Part shown: positions 50,566-58,763 of the stretch, in pieces
How the letters are laid out: every line of letters starts with the position of its first letter
Position numbering within the stretch: position 1 is the stretch's first letter
NCBI RefSeq assembly: GCF_029968035.1
Contig: NZ_JASCIQ010000033.1
Location: 44,052 to 108,051, forward strand
Length of the DNA stretch: 64,000 nucleotides
Direction: 5' to 3'
DNA from: Streptomyces cavernicola
GTDB taxonomy: Bacteria > Actinomycetota > Actinomycetes > Streptomycetales > Streptomycetaceae
Made by a program: the position numbers and the translations under genes
The notes under the pieces: model-generated
What the model saw: the letters and a program-made list of their open reading frames with translations, nothing else
Told to the model about the DNA's origin: nothing
Databases searched by the model: none

Positions 50566-50822
50566 GGGGGCTCCGCCCCCGGCCCCCCCCGCTCCTCAAA
50601 CGCCGGAGAGGCTTCCCGGGTCCGTCGTCGGCTTTCCCGCCGTCGTGGGGCTGTGCCCACCCTCCCCCAAGCTCTCGGCTTCGCTCGAGCAGGGGGGGAC
50701 CCCCATCGCCCTGCGGAACGCCTGCCCACAGCACGTGCAGGGGGCAGGGTCACGTGCCCCTTTAGGGGCGCGGGGAACTGCGCGATCAGCCACGACGAAA
50801 GCCGCAGGCGAACGACAGCCGG
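50566..50822. repeat. Dispersed GC-rich intergenic element, copy E
   Basis: CTCCTCAAACGCCGGAGAGG near 50591 and GGGGCGCGGGGAACTGCGCG near 50765 flank about 170 bp of variable sequence. It fills most of the gap to the convergent EamA gene. No terminal inverted repeats are seen, so it may be truncated. Confidence 0.65.
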
Positions 50823-50832
50823 GGTCAGGGGC

Positions 50833-51699
50833 TCAGCCCCCGGCCAGCAGCACCGTGCCCAGGAGGGCGAGCCCCGCTCCCGCCGCCTGCACAAGGCGCA
50901 GCTTCTCCTTCAGCACCCCCCGCGCGGCCAACGCCGTAACCACCGGGTACAACGAGGCCAGCACGGCGGCAACCGTGACGGGCCCGGTCCGCGCGGCGAG
51001 TGCGTACGTCCCGTTGGCCGCCACATCGGCGAGCCCCACGAACGCGAGCGCGGGCAGCGCCGCCCACACGACCCGGAGCCCGCCCTCCTCGGGCAGTGCC
51101 CGCGCCCCGCGCCGTACCGAGAGCCAGAGGGCGCCGCCGCCGGCCACGACGTTGGTGACCCGCTGCACGAACAGTGCGAGGAAAAGCCCGGTGAGCGTCG
51201 TCGAGGCCTCCGCGATGAGGGCCATCACCGCGCCGAACCCGAAGGCGGCGACCAGGGTGAGCAGAACGGCCTGCCGCTGCACGGGCGCACCCCGCAACTC
51301 CGGCCCGCCGGCGAGGAGTACGCCGGCGACGGCGACCGCGATCCCGCCGTACTGCAGCAGTCCGGGCCGCTCGCCGAGGAGCAGGCCGACGCCGACCGGC
51401 ACCATCACGCCGAGGGAGCCGAGCGGGGAGATCACGCCCATCGGGCCGAGGGCGAGGGCCCGGTAGAAGGCGAGCATCGCGACCGGGCCGACGATGCCGG
51501 CGGCGACCGCGAACCACAGCTGCGGGCCCCACTCGGTCCACGCGCCGGTGGCGACGACGACCGCGCCGAGCACGACCACCGCGATGCACTGCGAGACGAC
51601 CACGACCGTGAGGGCCGGGATGCGTCGGGTGAGCAGCCCTCCGCCGAAGTCGGCGAGCCCCCAGAGGAGGCTGGTGGCCAGGGCGAAGAGTGCGGACAT
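50833..51699 (-). CDS. EamA-family (DMT) transporter
   Basis: 288 aa, ten hydrophobic helices in two EamA repeats (LFALATSLLWGLADFGGGLL first; FGFGAVMALIAEASTTLTGL in the second half). An exporter of unknown substrate, the third EamA protein in the window. GAGG 10 bp upstream is a weak ribosome site for ATG 51699. Divergent from the XRE-cupin regulator with palindromes between them, so likely controlled by it. Confidence 0.9.
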   Translation of the reverse strand: MSALFALATSLLWGLADFGGGLLTRRIPALTVVVVSQCIAVVVLGAVVVATGAWTEWGPQLWFAVAAGIVGPVAMLAFYRALALGPMGVISPLGSLGVMVPVGVGLLLGERPGLLQYGGIAVAVAGVLLAGGPELRGAPVQRQAVLLTLVAAFGFGAVMALIAEASTTLTGLFLALFVQRVTNVVAGGGALWLSVRRGARALPEEGGLRVVWAALPALAFVGLADVAANGTYALAARTGPVTVAAVLASLYPVVTALAARGVLKEKLRLVQAAGAGLALLGTVLLAGG

Positions 51700-51733
51700 G
51701 CGGCAGCCTCGCAGTACAGTGTGCTGGACGTTT

Positions 51734-51760
51734 GGTGCACCACACCGTAGTTCAATGAAC
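51734..51760. promoter_or_regulatory. Putative XRE-cupin operator
   Basis: GGTGCACC (51734-51741) is a perfect palindrome; GTTCAATGAAC (51750-51760) is a perfect inverted repeat around its central base, followed by another TGAAC half-site. They sit in the divergent gap between the EamA gene and the regulator. Confidence 0.5.
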
Positions 51761-51836
51761 TGAACTCTGTCATTCAGAATATTCGACTTCGCAGGGGTCG
51801 TCAGCCGCGGCCCGCAGACTCGACGATGGACGGGAC

Positions 51837-52409
51837 GTGTCGGACCTCGATCAGCTCACCCAGTCGCTAGCCCGCAATCTGAAGCGCTGGCGGGGTGAGC
51901 GCGGCTTCACGCTCGATGCCCTCGCCGCCCGCTCCGGGGTCAGTCGCGGCATGATCATCCAGATCGAGCAGGCGCGTACGAACCCCAGCGTCGGCACGAC
52001 CGTGAAGCTCGCCGACGCGCTCGGCGTCAGCATCACCACGCTCCTCGACTACGAGCAGGGCGGGCACGTCCGCATCGTGCCCGAGGAGCAGATCGTGCGC
52101 ATGTGGTCGACGGAGGCGGGGAGTTGGACCAAGCTCCTGGTCGGCACGGAGAAGCGCGGCCCGCTCGAACTCTGGTCCTGGCGGATCATGCCGGGCGAGA
52201 GCAGCGAGTCCGACCCGCACCCGCGCGGCACCGTCGAGCTGGTGCACGTCTCGGCCGGCCACCTCACCCTGCGCGTGGACGGCGTCGACCACTCCGTGCC
52301 CGCCGGGTCCTCCGCCACCTTCGAGTCGAACGTCCCGCACGGCTACCACAACGAGGGTGACGTGCCGGTCGAGATGACGATGGCGGTGTCCATCCCGCCG
52401 GCCACCTGA
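51837..52409 (+). CDS. XRE-family regulator with cupin domain
   Basis: 190 aa. The XRE helix-turn-helix (LDALAARSGVSRGMIIQIEQ, about 26-45) is followed by a linker and a cupin barrel (DPHPRGTVELVHVSAGHLTLRVDG, about 125-148). These regulators usually bind a small ligand and repress the neighbouring transporter. The divergent EamA gene is the likely target through the palindromes at 51734-51760. GTG 51837 has only a weak ribosome site. Cytoplasmic dimer. Confidence 0.9.
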   Translation: MSDLDQLTQSLARNLKRWRGERGFTLDALAARSGVSRGMIIQIEQARTNPSVGTTVKLADALGVSITTLLDYEQGGHVRIVPEEQIVRMWSTEAGSWTKLLVGTEKRGPLELWSWRIMPGESSESDPHPRGTVELVHVSAGHLTLRVDGVDHSVPAGSSATFESNVPHGYHNEGDVPVEMTMAVSIPPAT

Positions 52410-52471
52410 GGCCCTGTTCGCCAGCTGAGACGGCCGGGGGCGGTCGCGGGGCGCGCTGTTACGTTCGGCTC

Positions 52472-53035
52472 ATGCGCGCTCCCATCGGCACCTTCGACAA
52501 CGCCCGCCCCGCCCCCGACTGCCTGGACGAGCTGACCGCGCCCGTCGCCGACGCCGTACGACACTGGCGTGGCAGCGTCCCCGCCGAGCAGTTCGTGTAT
52601 GTCGACACGGACCCGGAGATCGCCGACACGGCCGTCTTCGTGGAGCACTACGGGCCCGAACTCCGTGACCGGTCGGCGAACTGCGTGGTCGTCTCGGGCA
52701 AGCGCGGCGGCGAGAGCACCCTCGCGGCGTGCGTGGTCCTGTCCGGGACGCGCGTGGACGTGAACGGCGCTGTCCGCCGTCAACTCGGCGCGCGCAAGGC
52801 CTCGTTCGCCCCGATGGACACGGCGACCGGCGAGACCGGCATGGAGTACGGCGGCATCACCCCGATCGGGCTGCCCGAGGCGTGGCCGGTCCTGGTCGAC
52901 GCGGCCGTCCTCGACGTCCCGCACGTCCTGATCGGCAGCGGTCGCAGGCGCGGCAAGCTGATCGTGCCGGGGAAGACCTTCGCGGAGCTGCCGGGCGCGG
53001 TGGTCATCGAGGGGCTCGGAGTGCCGACGGCCTGA
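52472..53035 (+). CDS. YbaK/EbsC-type aminoacyl-tRNA deacylase
   Basis: 187 aa. The YbaK/ProX fold occupies the C-terminal 140 residues: KRGGESTLAACVVLSGTRVD, then ARKASFAPMDTATGETGMEY, GGITPIGLP and HVLIGSGRRRGKL. K76 in the first motif is the usual catalytic Lys. Removes wrongly attached amino acids from tRNA (as Cys-tRNA-Pro). TACGTT at 52460-52465 lies 6 bp before ATG 52472, so likely leaderless. The stop codon is in the first unit of a 9-bp tandem repeat. Confidence 0.9.
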   Translation: MRAPIGTFDNARPAPDCLDELTAPVADAVRHWRGSVPAEQFVYVDTDPEIADTAVFVEHYGPELRDRSANCVVVSGKRGGESTLAACVVLSGTRVDVNGAVRRQLGARKASFAPMDTATGETGMEYGGITPIGLPEAWPVLVDAAVLDVPHVLIGSGRRRGKLIVPGKTFAELPGAVVIEGLGVPTA

Positions 53036-53128
53036 ACGGCCTGAACGGCCTGAACGGCCTGAACGGCCTGAACGGCCTGAACGGCCTGAACGGCCTGAAC
53101 GGCCTGAACGGCCTGAACGGGCTGAACT
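53031..53128. repeat. 9-bp tandem repeat starting at the ybaK-type stop codon
   Basis: Ten perfect units of CCTGAACGG (53031-53120) plus a degenerate one. The first unit supplies the TGA (53033-53035). The array is non-coding and would frame-neutrally expand; a hairpin terminator follows. Confidence 0.85.
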
Positions 53129-53158
53129 CGCCCCGGCGGCAGGCCGGTTGACGTGCAG

Positions 53159-53198
53159 CGGCTGCCCCGTGCCCCGCCGACCGGGTACGGGGCAGCCG
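53159..53198. terminator. Hairpin terminator
   Basis: 12-bp perfect arms (53159-53170 with 53187-53198) around a GC-rich loop, between the convergent YbaK and CoA-binding genes. Confidence 0.65.
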
Positions 53199-53321
53199 TA
53201 GACGTTCTACACCAGAGCGGAACAATTCATTCCGTAACGCGGCGAATTCCGGCTAGGAGCAGGTCAGTTCACCTGAAAGAGGGCCGAACGACGACCCCCG
53301 TACGGCTGCGCGCCGTGCGGC

Positions 53322-53729
53322 TCAGCCCAGGCGCGGGATCTCTATCGCCGGGCACCGGTCCATCACCATGTCGAGCCCGGCCGCGCGCGTCCGCTCGTAC
53401 GCCCGCTCGTCGATCACGCCCAGCTGGTACCAGACCGCCTTGGCGCCCGCCGCGACCGCCTCGTCGGCCACCTGGCCCGCATGCGAGCTGTTGACGAAGA
53501 CGTCGACCACGTCCACCGGGAAGGGGACGTCCGCGAGTGAGGCGTACCCCTGCTCGCCGTGGACCGTCTCCGCCTTCGGGTGGATGGGGACGATCCGCTT
53601 CCCGAAGCGCTGCAGCGCCTCGGCGACCCCGTACGCGGCCCGCTCCTCGTTCCGCGAAAGCCCGACGATCGCCCAGGTGTCACCGGCCTCCGTGAGGATC
53701 CTGCGAATGGTCGCCCGGTCCGCGTACAT
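53322..53729 (-). CDS. CoA-binding domain protein (YccU-like)
   Basis: 135 aa from ATG 53729 with GGAGG 6 bp upstream. Rossmann fold similar to succinyl-CoA synthetase alpha subunit: TWAIVGLSRNEERAAYGVAE, IVPIHPKAETVHGEQGYASL and VVDVFVNSSHAGQVADEA. Probably binds CoA or NAD; no catalytic residue is known. The product is a small cytoplasmic protein, usually monocistronic. Confidence 0.9.
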   Translation of the reverse strand: MYADRATIRRILTEAGDTWAIVGLSRNEERAAYGVAEALQRFGKRIVPIHPKAETVHGEQGYASLADVPFPVDVVDVFVNSSHAGQVADEAVAAGAKAVWYQLGVIDERAYERTRAAGLDMVMDRCPAIEIPRLG

Positions 53730-53849
53730 GCTGAGCCTCCGTGGCATCGCTGCGCTTGTCTGCCGCTCGTCTCGTGCTTCGTGCACCGAGCTTCGTGAAC
53801 GCCAACAGCACTGACCTGGCCCGCATTCCCGCGGCCAGCCTGCCCGGCC

Positions 53850-55157
53850 TTACGCGCGGACCGCGGTCACCCCCGAGTCGTGGGCGCAGTACAGCCGGCC
53901 GTCGACGGCGATCGGGGCCGCGCTCGCGGTGTCCTCGCCCACGTTCAGCCGCCAACTCGGCCTGCCCGTGCGGGAGTCGTAGCCGTACCAGTCGTGGAGG
54001 TGGCCGACGACGAGTTGGCCGTCCGGCGGGGTGACGAGGCTGAACGAGGAGGTCCGGCGCTTTGTCTCCCAGAGGAGGCGGCCGTCGTCGGCGTACGCCC
54101 GGAGGGTCGTGCGCTCCTCGTCCCAGCCCAGGTCGGCGCTGAGTAGCAGCCGGACGGAGTGCGCGTCGGCGGAGAGCGGGATCGTGTGGTCGAGCGACCG
54201 GGCGGGCTCGGTCCGGGTCCACCGGCGGCGGCCCGTCGCGGCGTCGAAGGCGTGCAGGCGGCGCTCGCTCGCCCGGTGCGCGCCGGGGCCGATGACGTAC
54301 AGGGTGTCCCCGCCCAGGACGGGCACGGAGTGGTACGTCGACGGGCCGGTCCAGCGGACGTTCCCGGTGCGCGGGTCGTACGCCACGAGCTCCGTCCGCT
54401 CCTCGTCCACCTCGTTCCGGCCGAACAGGGCGTCCGGGCCCTGGAGATCGAGGGTGCGCCGGCCGAGCGAGTCCCGTACCGGCGCGGACCAGACGACGGC
54501 GCCGGAGCGGACGTCGAGGGCGGTGAGGCTCCGGTCCGGCGGGTTCACGTACGCGAGGCCGTCGCGCACCGCGAGGACGTCGCCGCGGGTCCGCCAGCGC
54601 ACCCGCCCGTCGGCCGCGTCCAGGGCGTGCAGTTCGGCGGGCTCCGGGTCCGCGTCCTCCTCCACGTGGGGACGGACGCTGACCAGGACGACCGAGCCGC
54701 TGGTGTGGACCGGGCCCGGCACGGCGTTCTTCAGGGGGCTGCCGGGGCGCACCCGCCACAGTCGCCGGCCGTCGGAGGCGCGCAGTGCGTACACCTCGGC
54801 GTCGTCGGTGGCCGCGTACACGGCGTGCGGCGTCGCGGCGGGCTCGCCGGGGGCGCCGTCGAACCGGGCCTGCCAGCGGGTACGGCCGGACTCCGCGTCC
54901 ACGGCGTACAGGCCCGTGGGCCCCGCCGAGCGCACGTACAGCGTGCCGTTCGCGTGCAGCACCGGGTCCAGGCAGAGCACGTCGCCGTCCCGGCCGGACG
55001 GCCGGAAGGCCCACAGCGGCCTGCGGAGCGGGGGCTTCTCCTCCTCGGTCGCGTTCTTCAGCACCGCGCTGCCCGCCATCAGCGCGGCGACCGCCCCGGC
55101 CGCGCCCGCGCCGTACCGCAGCGCCTGACGCCGGTCGACCCCGATCGTCTCCAGCAT
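53850..55157 (-). CDS. PQQ-type beta-propeller protein, membrane-anchored
   Basis: 435 aa from ATG 55157; TACCCT at 55169-55164 lies 6 bp upstream, so leaderless. The N-terminus has DRRQALRYGAGAAGAVAALM, a Tat-like twin-Arg plus hydrophobic stretch, suggesting export of a folded protein. The rest is PQQ-like beta-propeller repeats (RLWRVRPGSPLKNA, VRWRTRGDVLAVRDGLAYV, RWTGPSTYHSVPVLGGD). Such propellers scaffold partners as often as they bind PQQ. Function unknown. Confidence 0.83.
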   Translation of the reverse strand: MLETIGVDRRQALRYGAGAAGAVAALMAGSAVLKNATEEEKPPLRRPLWAFRPSGRDGDVLCLDPVLHANGTLYVRSAGPTGLYAVDAESGRTRWQARFDGAPGEPAATPHAVYAATDDAEVYALRASDGRRLWRVRPGSPLKNAVPGPVHTSGSVVLVSVRPHVEEDADPEPAELHALDAADGRVRWRTRGDVLAVRDGLAYVNPPDRSLTALDVRSGAVVWSAPVRDSLGRRTLDLQGPDALFGRNEVDEERTELVAYDPRTGNVRWTGPSTYHSVPVLGGDTLYVIGPGAHRASERRLHAFDAATGRRRWTRTEPARSLDHTIPLSADAHSVRLLLSADLGWDEERTTLRAYADDGRLLWETKRRTSSFSLVTPPDGQLVVGHLHDWYGYDSRTGRPSWRLNVGEDTASAAPIAVDGRLYCAHDSGVTAVRA

Positions 55158-55205
55158 TCCGGCAGGGTAGCCGGGCAACTCCCCGGCGCGGGAGGGGATT
55201 CCGGC

Positions 55206-56171
55206 TCACACCTCGGCCACGTCCCAGGCGCCGAGCACGCCCACGTCGCCCGGCTGGTCCGGTACGTGCACCGGCAGGCAGAGGCGGTCCCGCAGCCGGT
55301 CGGCGAGGCCGAGCATGCGGGCGCCCTCGCCGCACAGCACGAGGCCGCGGTCCTGCACGTCCTCCACCAGCTTCGGCGGACTGTCGGAGAGGAGCGCGAG
55401 CACGTGCTTCGCCAGGGCGTCGTACGTGGCGAGCGGGACCCGGGCCAGCTCCGCGACGGGGATCGTGCGGGTGTCGGGAAGGCCGCGCAGCAGGTCGTGG
55501 CCGCGGACCGGGACGGTGCCGGAGTCGGCCGTGCCGATGCGGACCTTGGCGCGCTCGGCCTCCGACGGGGAGATGATCAGGCCGTGCCGGTGCCGGAGCA
55601 GCCGTACGAGGCCTTCGTCGACGTCCAGACCGCCGACCGGGAAGGTGCTCGTCGCGATCACGTCGCCGCAGGACAGCAGCGCGGCGGAGCTGCGTTCGGC
55701 GCCCACGTCGACGACGAGCGCGCCCGCGGGTTCGGCGAGCGGAACACCCGAACCGACCGCCTGGGCGAGGGAGTTGGCGACGAGCCGGACCCGCTTGAGG
55801 CCGGCCGTCTCGCAGGCGGCGAGCAGCGCCTCGACCTGCAGCTCGCCCATCCGGTCCGGCACGCACAGCGTCGCGGCGGCGAAGTGCCGGGCCTTCGCGT
55901 CGCCGGAGACCTCGCGCAGCGCCGCGCGCAGCAGAAACGCGGCGACCAGCGGGTCGGCGACGGACCGCTGCAGCACGGGCCGCACCAGGTGCAGCGTGTC
56001 CGGGCGGCTGCCCTGGATCTCCACGGCGCGGCTGCCCCGTGCGCGTATTCGGCCCTCGGCGTCGATCGCGGCGACCGTCGGCATGTGCAGGATCCGCTCC
56101 CCGTCGCGGGCGAGGATCCGCAGCATCGCGCTGCCGAGGTCGATCGAGTATCCGCGGGCCAGGGTGCGCAT
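55206..56171 (-). CDS. MreB-like actin-fold protein with degenerate phosphate loops
   Basis: 321 aa from ATG 56171 with GGAGAG 7 bp upstream. The MreB/Hsp70 actin fold is recognisable (SIDLGSAMLRILAR, residues 9-22; AAFLLRAALREVSGD, ALVVDVGAERSSAAL, and VLCGEGARMLGLADRL near the end). Both nucleotide loops deviate from MreB: DLGTA becomes DLGSA, and phosphate-2 has GAERSS instead of the Gly-rich GGGTT. ATPase activity is therefore doubtful. It may be a cytoskeletal accessory protein. Confidence 0.8.
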   Translation of the reverse strand: MRTLARGYSIDLGSAMLRILARDGERILHMPTVAAIDAEGRIRARGSRAVEIQGSRPDTLHLVRPVLQRSVADPLVAAFLLRAALREVSGDAKARHFAAATLCVPDRMGELQVEALLAACETAGLKRVRLVANSLAQAVGSGVPLAEPAGALVVDVGAERSSAALLSCGDVIATSTFPVGGLDVDEGLVRLLRHRHGLIISPSEAERAKVRIGTADSGTVPVRGHDLLRGLPDTRTIPVAELARVPLATYDALAKHVLALLSDSPPKLVEDVQDRGLVLCGEGARMLGLADRLRDRLCLPVHVPDQPGDVGVLGAWDVAEV

Positions 56172-56320
56172 GGGCTCTCCGCTCAGTGGAACCGGTACGC
56201 CGAAGGCGGCCGGCCCCGGGAACGTCCGCGGGGCCGCGTCTTCGACGCTGGCACAGCTCGAACAGGGCGGCGAGCGTGGGGCGTCCGATTCAGCGGTACG
56301 CGCGCGGGCCCGGCGCTTCA

Positions 56321-56402
56321 CGGACCCGTACCGGAATCGGAGCGGACCCGTACCGGACCTGTACCGGACCCGTACCGAACCCGGACCGGTCCCGTACCTG
56401 CC
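56321..56402. repeat. GGACCCGTACC-type repeats
   Basis: Five imperfect copies of a 10-11-bp unit, read as CGGACCCGTACCGGA and variants, 56321-56402, in the gap between the MreB-like gene and the next promoter. The CCGGTACCGG-like palindromes could bind a protein. Confidence 0.55.
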
Positions 56403-56448
56403 CCGGTGACGGGAGGCGCGCCCCGACCCCGCGGCTTAGCCTCGGGGC

Positions 56449-56712
56449 ATGAGCGCGATCCCGGAGCGGTTCACCGTCGTCCTGAAGCCCCAGCTGACCG
56501 ACGCCGAAGGCAAGCTCGACCACGGCACCGCCCTGCGCTCGGCCACCGTCGAGCGCACCGGCGAGACCGGCGCGAGCGGCTTCCCCCGCTACGAGGGCGA
56601 CGGCGTGCACGTCGACATCGACCCGGCCACCCGCACCGTCGAGGCCGCGACGGTCGACGGCGACGAGCTGCCCTACGGCTGGGTCGCGGAGGTCGCCGAG
56701 GAGGAGCGGTGA
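56449..56712 (+). CDS. Hypothetical small protein
   Basis: 87 aa, acidic, with alternating strand-like segments (ERFTVVLKPQLTDAEGK, then VHVDIDPATRTVEAATV). Not recognised. TAGCCT at 56437-56442 lies 6 bp before ATG 56449, so it is probably leaderless. Good codon bias supports translation. Confidence 0.7.
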   Translation: MSAIPERFTVVLKPQLTDAEGKLDHGTALRSATVERTGETGASGFPRYEGDGVHVDIDPATRTVEAATVDGDELPYGWVAEVAEEER

Positions 56713-56773
56713 GCGCGGCCGGCCGGGCGTGGGCCGGGAGTGAGCCGGGCTCGGCCCTGGCGTGGCCTGGGCG

Positions 56774-57400
56774 TCACGCGTCCCCGTACGCCTCCCCGCC
56801 GAGCTCGAGCTCCGCCGAGCCCGCCGTCACATCCGCCAGCCAGGCGCGGAAGGCCTCGACGTCCGCGTCCGGCAGGCCGATCTCGATGGTCACCGCCTCG
56901 CCGTAGTGCACGTCCCGCACCTCGCGCCCGGTGGACCGCAGATCGTTCTGCACCTTGCCCGCGCGCTGGTGGTCGACCGTCACCGTGGCGAGCCGGAAGC
57001 GGCGCCGCGTGATCGTGCCGAGCGCGTCCAGGGCCTCGCCGACCGCCCCGCCGTACGCCCGGATCAGGCCGCCCGCGCCGAGCTTCACGCCGCCGAAGTA
57101 GCGCGTGACGACCGCGACGACGTACCGCATGTCCCGCCGCGTCAGCATCTGCAGCATCGGCACGCCCGCCGTGCCGCCGGGCTCGCCGTCGTCGCTCGCC
57201 TTCTGCACGGAGGCGTCCGCGCCGATCACGTACGCCCAGCAGTTGTGGTTGGCGCCCGGGTGCTCTCTGCGGATGCGCGCGATGAACTCCTGGGCCTCCT
57301 CCTCCGTCGCCGCCGGTGCGAGCGCGCACAGGAAGCGGGAGCGGTTGACCTCGGTCTCGTGCACGCCCTCGCGGGCCACGGTGCGGTACTCGTCCTGCAT
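56774..57400 (-). CDS. YigZ/IMPACT family protein
   Basis: 208 aa. N-terminal UPF0029 (IMPACT) domain with the family motif ASDDGEPGGTAGVPMLQ and TRYFGGVKLGAGGLIRAY; the C-terminal half is the YigZ alpha/beta domain. IMPACT proteins regulate eIF2alpha kinases in eukaryotes; the bacterial function is unclear, possibly translation-linked. TAGGCT at 57412-57407 lies 6 bp before ATG 57400, so likely leaderless. Confidence 0.92.
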   Translation of the reverse strand: MQDEYRTVAREGVHETEVNRSRFLCALAPAATEEEAQEFIARIRREHPGANHNCWAYVIGADASVQKASDDGEPGGTAGVPMLQMLTRRDMRYVVAVVTRYFGGVKLGAGGLIRAYGGAVGEALDALGTITRRRFRLATVTVDHQRAGKVQNDLRSTGREVRDVHYGEAVTIEIGLPDADVEAFRAWLADVTAGSAELELGGEAYGDA

Positions 57401-57436
57401 TCCGTCAGCCTATGCGGGGTGCGTCGACCCGCCTTC

Positions 57437-57558
57437 CCCCAGGGGGCTCCGCCCCCGGCCCCCCGCTCCTCAAGCGCCGGAGGGGCTTTCCTCTGCCGTC
57501 GTTCGGCTGCCGCTTTCGTCGTGGTTGCTCGCGCCCACGCGGCGGAGCCGCAGATGTC
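57437..57558. repeat. Dispersed GC-rich intergenic element, copy F
   Basis: CTCCTCAAGCGCCGGAGGGG near 57466 is a one-base variant of the family core, preceded by the GGGGGCTCCGCCCCCGGCCC hairpin. The GCGGGGAACTGCGCG module is missing. It lies in the gap upstream of sbcD. Confidence 0.6.
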
Positions 57559-57599
57559 ACAACCCCGCGCCCTGTCGGGGCCCGATACCCTCGGGGATC

Positions 57600-58763
57600 A
57601 TGCGGCTTCTACACACCTCCGACTGGCACCTGGGGCGGGCGTTTCACCGTGTGAGCCTGCTCGACGCTCAGCGGGCCTTCATCGACCACCTTGTCGACAC
57701 CGTGCGTGCCGAGCAGGTCGACGTGGTGCTCGTCTCCGGGGACGTGTACGACCGGGCCGTGCCGCCGCTCGCCGCCGTGGAGGTCTTCGACGACGCCCTG
57801 CACCGGCTCGCCGAGCTGGGCGTGCCGACCGTGATGATCTCCGGCAACCACGACTCCGCCCGCCGGCTCGGCGTCGGGGCCGGGCTGATCGGCCGCGCCG
57901 GCATCCACCTGCGCACCGCGCCCGCCGCCTGCCACGAGCCCGTAGTGCTCTCCGACGAGCACGGCGACGTCGCCTTCTACGGCCTGCCGTACCTCGAACC
58001 CGCCCTGGTCAAGGACGAGTTCAAGGTCAAGAAGGCCGGACACGAGGCCGTCCTCGGGGCCGCCATGGACCGCGTACGGGCCGATCTCGCCGAGCGCCCG
58101 CCCGGCACCCGCTCCGTCGTCCTCGCGCACGCCTTCGTCACCGGCGGCGAGCCCAGCGACAGCGAACGGGACATCACCGTCGGCGGCGTCGAGTCCGTGC
58201 CCGCCGCCGTGTTCCACGGCGTCGACTACGCGGCCCTCGGCCACCTGCACGGCTGCCAGACCCTCTCCGAGCACGTCCGCTACTCCGGCTCCCCGCTCGC
58301 GTACTCCTTCTCCGAGCAGCACCACCGCAAGTCCATGTGGCTCGTCGACCTCGGCCCCGGCGGGGAGATCGCCGCCGAGCGGATCGACTGCCCGGTGCCG
58401 CGCCGCCTCGCCCGGATCGAGGGCGAACGCGAAGTGCTCCTCGCCGACCCGGAGTTGGAGCCGTACGAGGACTGCTGGGTGGAGGCCACCCTCACCGACG
58501 CCGTACGGCCGCCCGAGCCCATGGCCCGGCTCTGCGAACGCTTCCCGCACATCCTCAGCCTCGCCTTCGCGCCGCGCAGGGCCGACGGCCACCATGTGGA
58601 CTCGTACGCCGAGCGCCTCAAGGGCCGCGAGGACCAGGAGATCGCCGAGGACTTCGTCGCGCACGTCCGCGGCGCCGGGCCCGACGAGGCCGAACGGGCC
58701 GTGCTGCAGGCCGCGTTCGACGACGTACGCGTCTCCGACATGGTCAAGGAGGTGGCCCGGTGA
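57600..58763 (+). CDS. sbcD: SbcD (Mre11-type) nuclease subunit
   Basis: 387 aa from ATG 57600; TACCCT at 57586-57591 lies 8 bp upstream, suggesting a leaderless mRNA. Metal ligands of the calcineurin-like phosphoesterase are in place: D8 and H10 (HTSDWHLGR), D48 (SGDVYDR), N83-H84-D85 (GNHDS) and the later AHAF and GHLHG motifs. With SbcC it forms an ATP-dependent nuclease that opens hairpins and blocked DNA ends. Overlaps sbcC by 4 bp, so coupled translation. Cytoplasmic. Confidence 0.96.
   Translation: MRLLHTSDWHLGRAFHRVSLLDAQRAFIDHLVDTVRAEQVDVVLVSGDVYDRAVPPLAAVEVFDDALHRLAELGVPTVMISGNHDSARRLGVGAGLIGRAGIHLRTAPAACHEPVVLSDEHGDVAFYGLPYLEPALVKDEFKVKKAGHEAVLGAAMDRVRADLAERPPGTRSVVLAHAFVTGGEPSDSERDITVGGVESVPAAVFHGVDYAALGHLHGCQTLSEHVRYSGSPLAYSFSEQHHRKSMWLVDLGPGGEIAAERIDCPVPRRLARIEGEREVLLADPELEPYEDCWVEATLTDAVRPPEPMARLCERFPHILSLAFAPRRADGHHVDSYAERLKGREDQEIAEDFVAHVRGAGPDEAERAVLQAAFDDVRVSDMVKEVAR

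Noticed and set aside
57571..57591. CTGTCGGGG as a damage-type box before sbcD
   Set aside because: The spacing to TACCCT is 5 bp rather than 8 and the first base and last bases mismatch.
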